DNA from: Paragorgia papillata | Taxonomy: Eukaryota; Cnidaria; Anthozoa; Scleralcyonacea; Coralliidae | DNA: 64,000 bases | Assembly (NCBI GenBank): GCA_035771165.1 | Contig: JAWNZC010000001.1 | Location: forward strand, 5,123,501 to 5,187,500 | Reading direction: 5' to 3' | In this document: positions 61,801-64,000 of the stretch, piece by piece | How positions within the stretch are numbered: position 1 is the stretch's first letter | Layout of the letters: each line of letters opens with the position of its first letter | Program-made: the position numbers and the translations under genes | The notes under the pieces: generated by a model | The model's input: only the letters and a program-made list of their open reading frames with translations | Database searches by the model: none | Told to the model about the DNA's origin: nothing

Positions 61801-63712
61801 AATCAGTAGACTATAGAACTACTATCAAGGCAATCGATTACAAATACCATGAAAGGTTAATTGATAGTTGACAAAATGCATTTAACCCTTTTTTCTTCCG
61901 AGTCTCTGAAATAGCATTTCCTGCATTTTAAGGAGGATTTGAAAGAGTTTTGAAGGATATAAAATACCAAACAAAATACCCAAATATATGAATACACCAT
62001 ACCATACAAGGCATACATCATGTAGGAGGACATGTCGTGATTGTCGACGTGGACTCATGGGGATATGTTTTATAAGTTTTATGTTCCAAAATTACTATAT
62101 ATTCAGATTTCAGATTGAAATTGTATATTAACACTTTGAAGCCTGAGGACGAGTCTTTAAGGTTTATTCTGGCTAACACCAGACGATTTTATTCAGCACA
62201 GGGAGAGGTCCAGGCCTCAAACTGTGAAAACCAATCTCTTTAACACTTTGAAGCCTGACGACGAGTCTTTAGTATTTTATTCTGGCTAACGCCAGACGAT
62301 TTTATTCAGCACAGGGAGAGGTCCAGGTCTCAAAGTGTTAAATACTAATCACACTATACCAGACTTGAGTATATTGTATACAATACGTCTCTATAATCCT
62401 GATTCTTACTGTTTTAAAATCGTGGTTTCAAATTTACAAGGGGGGGGGGATATTTTTCAAGGGGGGGCAGGGCAAAAGCTCCCCTAAGCCCACCCTAAAA
62501 GAAACCCTGATTTAACCTTTTCATGCATGATTGGGTTTCCGAGACGTCTCCCGTTGACGAGTAGAATCATCTGGCGTTAGACAGAGTAAAAAGATGTTTC
62601 ACAACAACAATGCGAATGAAAGGATTAAAGCGATTTTTGAGCAACTGAACGACTAACTTTAGTCCACCCACTTTAATAAATTAAATAATTTTTGTTTTAT
62701 CACCTAGATAAGTTGAGTCAAAATGCCGTACACGGCTCACTGGTATAGTTGGGAAAATGTATTCAAAATTAACAAATAAAACATAAAGCTCCGTGCATAT
62801 GTACTCTTATAAAGGTTCGTTTGACGTGATTTGAACACGAAAGAAGTGGAGTAGAGAGACAGACACTTCTTTCGTGTTCAAATTACGTCAAACAACCAGA
62901 AGTCCAACTCGCGTCGGAACCTTTGAAGTTGTCCTCGCGCATGTCTCCTCGCACATCTTGATTCCTCGCCATCCTACGCCATCCTGGCAAGTTTCCCCGG
63001 CAGTTTGGACCTTCAAAAGAAGGTTAAAACTGCCGGGGGAACTTGCCAGGATTGCGTAGGATCGCGTCGGATGGCGTAAAATATCGCGCCTGCGCAATGA
63101 AGAAATGCGGACAAGTTGTCACTCGAGTTGGACTTCTGGTTGTATTTCTATTCTGTGCTAAAAGTGGGATAGTTTTGAAAGTTCGTTAGCTTTTCCCGCC
63201 AGGTGACACCACGTTACGTCATTCATGATCTTCATACTCTTATAAACGCACGGAGCCCAGCCAATCAGAGCGCGCGCAGAGGACACCTTATTTTATAAAT
63301 ATTTTTAGTGTGCTGAATGTTTTGACCGCATGTAACGCGACCTGGAATTAATTCTTCCCTTAATAAATTTAATAAAATAAATAGCTCAGAAATTTAATAT
63401 AATAGATTTGTTAATAACGATGGGTTTTTTTAGGTTTCTGTGACTGGCTCTAATTCTCGTGTGAGCAAGAAGGATTTTGTATCTCGAAACGCCATTGGCG
63501 CTTCAGTCAGTGGACCCAAGTATCCCCAGGCCTTTACCGTCAACACTCCGTCTCGTTCAGCAGAGAAGGCCTCAAGTACTGATTTACTCAAACACTTGCA
63601 AGACCGAGTTAAAAAGTTGAGAGCAGAAAACGAAAACCTGAAAAAATCTTCCGACAAAGAGACGTCTTTGAATTCCGTGAAACAGACAGGAAAAACAAGA
63701 GGATTAAACAAT
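30355..63712 (+). CDS. Long coiled-coil protein gene, 3' end beyond the window
   Basis: Phase-consistent exons: 32775-33851, 34729-34816, 35378-35688, 37645-37711, 48169-48223, 48372-48461, 49446-49558, 50063-50156, 51936-52169, 53180-53311, 55145-55219, 55356-55532, 55708-55767, 55867-55950, 56056-56157, 56659-56838, 57698-57817, 57958-58073, 58639-58705, 59543-59641, 59971-60036, 60876-60901, 60988-61042, 61348-61407, 63434-63712, giving 1275 codons without a stop. A candidate first exon, ATG at 30355-30373 (MLSAKE), fits the phase but is weakly supported. The first 500 residues are Ser/Asn/Gln-rich and probably disordered. From exon 6 on, Glu/Lys/Leu heptads (for example KEQLEKERQKV and LLKHLQDRVKKL) predict almost continuous coiled coil. 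The style suggests a centrosomal, ciliary or other cytoskeletal scaffold, but I recognise no family signature. Exon 4 is the least secure internal exon. Confidence 0.72.
31160..31520 (+). mobile_element. Cluster of three TTTACTCTGTCTAACGCCAG-type repeats
   Basis: Three diverged copies at about 31200, 31330 and 31450 share TTTACTCTGTCTAA and CTCAGACATCCTAGG. They belong to the small-MITE family of 46410-46528. Confidence 0.45.
32238..32567. mobile_element. 330-bp MITE with ATAGTCCGTTTCAGCTTGC ends
   Basis: The inverted ends ATAGTCCGTTTCAGCTTGCT and, in reverse, ATAGTCAGTTTCAGCTTGCT continue for about 30 bp. Between them are repeated CGAACTT motifs. It lies just upstream of exon 32775. Confidence 0.75.
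34001..34200. mobile_element. 200-bp fold-back element in a coiled-coil-gene intron
   Basis: ACAAATAGATTCCATTTTGC and its exact complement form the ends. The arms pair almost throughout, with a central loop around GTAGTCGAGCGGGTC. One TATAACTGAACA unit is duplicated in the right arm. Confidence 0.75.
35062..35280. mobile_element. AAGCCCTAATC MITE, copy 1
   Basis: The ends AAGCCCTAATCAGACGAGG and CTCGTTTGATTAGGGCTT flank GCAAGTTGGCAGTCA and its inverse. Other copies are at 38026-38254 and 54721-54944. Confidence 0.8.
35916..37125. mobile_element. Four-layer nest of inverted-repeat elements
   Basis: Outer ends (AAAAACATCTTAAACCAAGT and inverse) lie at 35916-35975 and 37068-37125. Inside are a collapsed hammerhead-type palindrome (35983-36160), a 602-bp fold-back with AAAGGCCTGGCCAAACGC ends (36169-36770) and a third fold-back (36771-37067). 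The 602-bp element contains a 168-bp MITE with ATAGAGCGTTTTC ends (36319-36486). Confidence 0.75.
37143..37262. repeat. Short fold-back of ACGCATAAATCAAGTTAA
   Basis: Two direct copies of AACCACGCATAAATCAAGTT are followed by the inverted copy, able to form a long hairpin. Confidence 0.7.
38026..38254. mobile_element. AAGCCCTAATC MITE, copy 2
   Basis: It has the same ends and interior as copy 1 (GTACCGTGACAAAGTTAAAA and CTTTATTTTGTTAATTTGG), in reverse relative orientation of the centre. A GTTTACACGGTACCGAATTC hairpin module at 37903-37990 precedes it. Confidence 0.8.
38270..38530. mobile_element. Palindromic hammerhead-bearing element
   Basis: The arms ATCGAAATATAGTAAGGTTT and inverse enclose two opposed cores. 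The minus core (38312-38347) is complete. The plus core at about 38402-38440 reads CTGAAGA...GAGACATTAG, with the GAAA box damaged. Confidence 0.75.
38312..38347 (-). ncRNA. Hammerhead-ribozyme-like motif (family 1)
   Basis: On minus, CTCTGACGAAGGGCCTTCGC and then TCGAAACGTTAGAAA give all conserved core bases, helix I TCT/AGA and helix III ACGT, as at 45006. It has the same extra A after the CTGACGA box. Confidence 0.5.
38758..38826 (+). repeat. Interrupted poly-G tract
   Basis: About 65 of 69 bases are G, at the edge of a GGGGCTTTAGCCCC hairpin resembling the interior of hAT-type MITEs elsewhere in the window. Strong G-quadruplex potential; the length may be an assembly estimate. Confidence 0.9.
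39781..41370. mobile_element. Composite of nested MITEs with family-2 hammerhead arms
   Basis: Outer CGCGTAAAAATTTCCACAGC-type sequence (as at 1209) encloses, in order, the fold-back seen at 12035, a palindrome with ends ATAAGTTTTGTAGAAACACC at 40195 and inverse near 41260, and within it an element with ends TACCGTAGAATTCC (40266-40963). Its interior (40490-40910) recurs at 60172-60575. Arms at 40230-40270 (minus) and 41193-41235 (plus) carry damaged hammerhead cores. Confidence 0.6.
41737..41868. mobile_element. 132-bp fold-back element
   Basis: AGCCTCCTCTGCAGGCAACT and the inverse GCAGGCAACTCTGTGCCTCC arms enclose a loop around GAGAATGCTCTTATGATC. Confidence 0.7.
41957..42225. mobile_element. 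269-bp MITE with ACAGCGGATTCAGG ends
   Basis: ACAGCGGATTCAGGTTGACC and its perfect complement form ends of about 100 bp that pair throughout, leaving a small loop with CGTTGCGTGTGAATTTAC. Confidence 0.85.
43245..43844 (+). CDS. Intronless open frame of 199 codons, unknown function
   Basis: An uninterrupted frame begins ATG in CCAATGTC and ends TGA, inside the 10.5-kb intron of the coiled-coil gene and on the same strand. The protein is Arg/Ser-rich with two Cys clusters: CGFCDLKC near residue 125 and CPRCGC near 188. Together they could bind one zinc. No membrane segment or signal peptide is seen. Codon usage looks ordinary, without repeats, and the surrounding 42900-44000 is the only part of this intron without mobile elements. 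I do not recognise it. It may be a host orphan gene, a retrocopy or the remnant of a transposon protein. Confidence 0.5.
   Translation: MSTDLIPRRFHKTALEYKNLISSVEGNPSRRRNDRCHSVLSTWRASIAFARLRTLIDETADGSDAPMTSVQFPTSNRRPTTEDFRSGQKTSFDDNANLVCIHLEDMSCAEEKITECGFCDLKCSRGLVPARFLPSLVTFRDRVFTSVKRNANGQPRIPKLVTAPDETPGNSFQAAQTHLDQIDVCPRCGCYIWERRRDK
44318..44876 (+). mobile_element. tRNA-derived SINE with a second partial inverted copy
   Basis: The two ends are inverted SINE 3' sequences (AGAAGTAATATTTGGCATTT on the left, ATGTCCAATATTACTTCTAA on the right). The right one is preceded by a tRNA-like head. The left one is truncated before its tRNA part. This looks like an intermediate of the full palindrome at 11389. 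Confidence 0.7.
44665..44739 (+). mobile_element. tRNA-like SINE head, anticodon position AGA
   Basis: CCTTCCG pairs with CGGAAGA except for one changed base. A box TGGCTCAGTGCATGG and B box GGTTCAATTCC are good. The anticodon arm reads TTGC..TAGAA..GCAA, placing AGA (Ser) at the anticodon, but the long variable arm of tRNA-Ser is absent. The following SINE body shows it is not a free tRNA gene. Confidence 0.65.
44880..45110. mobile_element. Palindromic hammerhead-bearing element
   Basis: The arms GTAGAAACAACAATCGAAAT and AACAGAGAACGTAGGA and their inverses are nearly perfect. The centre holds a complete plus-strand hammerhead-like core (45006-45044) facing a partial minus one. Confidence 0.8.
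45006..45044 (+). ncRNA. Hammerhead-ribozyme-like motif (family 1)
   Basis: TCT then CTGACGA (45010-45016), extra A, GGGC-CTTC-GCTC helix II, GAAAC, GTT and AGA give helix I TCT/AGA and helix III ACGT. All invariant core bases (C3, G5, A6, G8, A9, G12, A13, A14) are present. Confidence 0.55.
45544..46320 (+). mobile_element. 5S-rRNA-derived SINE, copy 2, interrupted
   Basis: It has the same lead (GGTGGCGTGTGCTGTTAGCG), 5S-like body (GGTTAGTACTTGGATAGGTG) and 3' body as copy 1. Between CTTTG and its repeat, a 354-bp MITE splits it at 45902. Confidence 0.8.
45902..46255. mobile_element. 354-bp MITE inserted in the SINE, 5-bp target duplication
   Basis: The ends are GGGGCCTTTACACGAG and CTCGTGTAAAGGCCCC. 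CTTTG is duplicated at 45897-45901 and 46256-46260. Copy 1 of the SINE reads GCGCCTTTGATATGCC at this site, the empty target. The interior is rich in AACCCGGGTTG palindromes. Confidence 0.9.
46410..46528 (+). mobile_element. 119-bp MITE with TTAACCCTTTCA ends
   Basis: TTAACCCTTTCATGTGCAT and GCGTGAAAGGGTTAA are inverted. The core TCTAACGCCAGACGATTTTA is shared with at least six other sites in the window. Confidence 0.8.
46579..47067. mobile_element. ACACGCGTAAAAA element rich in TTGTTCAC palindromes
   Basis: The inverted ends TTACACGCGTAAAAA and TTTTTACGCGTGTA enclose about 450 bp of GAACAATGTTGTTC-like units. Related to 1209-1570. Confidence 0.7.
47746..47856. mobile_element. Short derivative of the ATTGAGCTCTTGCA MITE
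   Basis: It keeps both ends of the 1951-2529 element and the AATCCATATAAACAAAGGAT segment but lacks the middle 470 bp. Confidence 0.65.
48555..49170 (+). repeat. Polypyrimidine tract with (CTTCT)n and (CGTCT)n pentamers
   Basis: Over 600 bp of nearly pure C/T on plus, of which 48825-49015 is perfect CTTCT and 49015-49050 is CGTCT. It lies in an intron 90 bp after a donor site. The long open frames through it are low-complexity artefacts. Confidence 0.95.
49720..49985 (+). repeat. (CTGT)n/(TTGT)n tetramer microsatellite
   Basis: CTGT units run from 49728 to about 49830 and TTGT units to 49980, with a few interruptions. Intronic. Confidence 0.95.
50282..50725. mobile_element. 444-bp hAT-type MITE with exact 8-bp target duplication
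   Basis: The ends are CAGTGATGGATTTA and, in reverse, CAGTGATGGATCCA. AGATCTGA is duplicated at 50274-50281 and 50726-50733. The interior has GGGGTGCGCACCCC and ATGCCCCCAGACCCC, as in 19623-20077. The target lies at the start of another repeat (ATCTGATAAAACACG, also at 61064). Confidence 0.9.
50734..51760. mobile_element. Inverted pair of tRNA-derived SINE heads
   Basis: On minus at 50838-50913 and on plus at about 51620-51700 there are tRNA-like segments with GCGAGTTCAAATCCCGCTCG (B box). The minus one also has A box TAGCTCAACAGG. The intervening 700 bp is palindromic in places (GGACCAAATCAAAAACTGTA at 51055 inverted to 51425). Confidence 0.65.
52384..52810 (-). mobile_element. Interior of the ATTGAGCTCTTGCA MITE, reverse orientation
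   Basis: It matches 2000-2470 reversed, including ATGCCCACGGGCAT and the AACCTCGCTATCGCTCGGTC hairpin. Its termini are missing. Confidence 0.7.
52820..53035. repeat. AT-only low-complexity tract
   Basis: Over 200 bp of ATTAATA/ATAATTA-type sequence with almost no G or C, between two coiled-coil exons. Confidence 0.9.
53420..54216. mobile_element. Intronic repeat cluster, including a split tRNA-like SINE
   Basis: At 53420-53525 is the GCGAGCTGCAAGCGAG palindrome (as at 7150). At 53641-53772 is a copy of the ATAGAGCGTTTTC MITE. At 53880-54216 a minus tRNA-like SINE (GGGTTCGAACCTGCAACC and GCTCTGACCATTGAGCTACT) is split by about 250 bp of a fold-back around GGTTATTAACCCCGAGG. Confidence 0.6.
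54721..54944. mobile_element. AAGCCCTAATC MITE, copy 3
   Basis: This is the cleanest copy, with AAGCCCTAATCAAACGAGAA and its perfect complement at the ends. Confidence 0.85.
56191..56605 (+). repeat. (CCTT)n tetramer array
   Basis: Over 400 bp of CCTT, with short CCCT and TTCTT variants at 56320 and 56490-56590. Intronic. Confidence 0.97.
57145..57265. mobile_element. Family-2 hammerhead-type repeat
   Basis: TAATAAGTTTTGTGGAAACA and inverse TTACTGATGAAGG...AAACTTATTA ends enclose a minus-strand core at 57205-57248. It is the shorter form of the 40195-41260 palindrome arm. Confidence 0.65.
57205..57248 (-). ncRNA. Hammerhead-ribozyme-like motif (family 2)
   Basis: On minus: CTGATGA, extra A, GGCCTG/CAGGCC helix II with loop AGTCAA, then GAAAGCTTAG. 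Helix III would be the self-complementary AGCT. Helix I is poor here because the 5' side is TTA, but the damaged relative at 40230-40270 keeps TGCT/AGCA. The core bases are intact. Confidence 0.45.
57357..57665 (+). repeat. (GGAT)n/(GGAA)n degenerate tetramer array
   Basis: Interspersed ATGG and AAGG tetramers run up to 30 bp before exon 57698. Frames through it are artefacts. Confidence 0.9.
58425..58530 (+). repeat. Tandem repeat of CCTCGCCTTCGGCGAATAA
   Basis: Three units of about 35 bp, each with the hairpin CGCCTTCGGCG, lie at the end of a fold-back (58160-58430) whose arms contain TTCGGTGAATATC-type sequence. Confidence 0.7.
58770..59400 (+). repeat. (ATACC)n pentamer array with a longer direct duplication
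   Basis: Degenerate ATACC/ACACC pentamers form the array. A 60-bp segment starting CGTTACATTGCATCACAGTA is repeated at 58760 and 58928, showing higher-order duplication. Confidence 0.9.
59665..59885 (+). mobile_element. 5S-rRNA-derived SINE, copy 3 (diverged, 3' truncated)
   Basis: A lead (GAGTGGCACAAGCTGTTAAG) and the 5S-like GGGGTTAGTATTTAGATGAG, then CTTCGGTTTTCCTCCCTCCG, are recognisable. It is more diverged than the other two copies. Confidence 0.65.
60050..60830 (+). repeat. Two (ATC)n arrays flanking an interspersed repeat
   Basis: ATC/ACC trinucleotides at 60057-60150 and 60620-60830 flank 60172-60575. The flanked segment matches the interior of the composite at 40490-40910 (GTGACCGGAGGAACAGGAAT). 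Confidence 0.85.
61060..61310 (+). repeat. ATCTGATAAAACACG interspersed repeat
   Basis: It begins ATCTGATAAAACACGCACTG and ends with TTATCAGATATAAAGCCACG, giving partly inverted ends. Related sequence flanks the hAT insertion at 50734 and lies at 51770. Confidence 0.5.
61408..63433. other. Last complete intron: MITE pair and fold-backs
   Basis: Two tandem copies of a 100-bp MITE (62128-62230 and 62240-62341; TTAACACTTTGA ends) and a relative at about 62515-62633 are present. At 62816-62895 and 62897-63143 there are two adjacent fold-backs sharing AACCAGAAGTCCAACTCG. No exon was found between 61408 and 63433. Confidence 0.6.
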
Positions 63713-64000
63713 GTACGTATACCGTGTTTTGTTTTGTCAACACTTTATTTTATAATGACCTTTGTAATCTGTAACCTTGAGCAGTGAACTCAATTTTCAT
63801 AATTTGAATGCTAACTCCAGGGTAGGAACTGAAGTCCGCTATATTGCGTCGCTTTCAGTCCCCCTACAAACTGTTCCCTACGCGGTCAAAAGGTAACACA
63901 CAGCGTAGGGGACTGGATCCGATGTGATATATGAAAATCCTGACTTCAGATTTTGAGAATGGAGTTCACTGAATCTGACCCAAGCACTAATAAGTTGGGT

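Overview
The window is animal nuclear DNA: AT-rich, with many short exons bounded by GT/AG splice sites, long introns, abundant microsatellites and dozens of small palindromic or terminal-inverted-repeat elements. The repertoire fits an invertebrate, and my best guess is an anthozoan cnidarian (coral or anemone). It includes a TTAA-flanked transposon with a Mutator-like DDE transposase, 5S-rRNA-derived SINEs and Penelope-type hammerhead motifs. This placement is inference; no species marker was recognised.

Layout. 365-7475 (+) holds the last five exons of an unrecognised gene whose introns are full of MITEs. 8.6-25.5 kb is a giant imperfect inverted repeat. Each arm carries a complete three-exon asparagine synthetase gene (ASNS), the left on minus and the right on plus, so the genes are divergent. 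The centre is occupied by two tail-to-tail copies of a broken LINE. The arms differ by about 2% of ASNS residues and by several element insertions that can be dated against the other arm as the empty site. 26.0-29.2 kb is an apparently intact TTAA-inserted transposon with a two-exon transposase of 638 codons.

From about 30.4 kb to beyond the right edge lies one large plus-strand gene. I could chain 25 exons (32775-63712) in a single open frame of 1275 codons, plus a candidate tiny first exon. It encodes a Ser/Asn-rich N-terminal region followed by a long coiled coil, cytoskeletal or centrosomal in style but not assigned to a family. Its 10.5-kb fourth intron (37712-48168) contains a separate intronless 199-codon open frame (43245-43844) of unknown function.

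Most of the remaining sequence is repeats. The most interesting are palindromic elements carrying hammerhead-ribozyme-like cores (15.4, 38.3, 45.0 and 57.2 kb), a 370-bp palindrome made from a tRNA-derived SINE (11.4 kb), a SINE with a 5S rRNA body (2.7, 45.5, 59.7 kb), a four-layer nested element (35.9-37.1 kb) and several MITEs with exact target-site duplications. All statements come from reading the sequence by eye; no alignment or database search was run.
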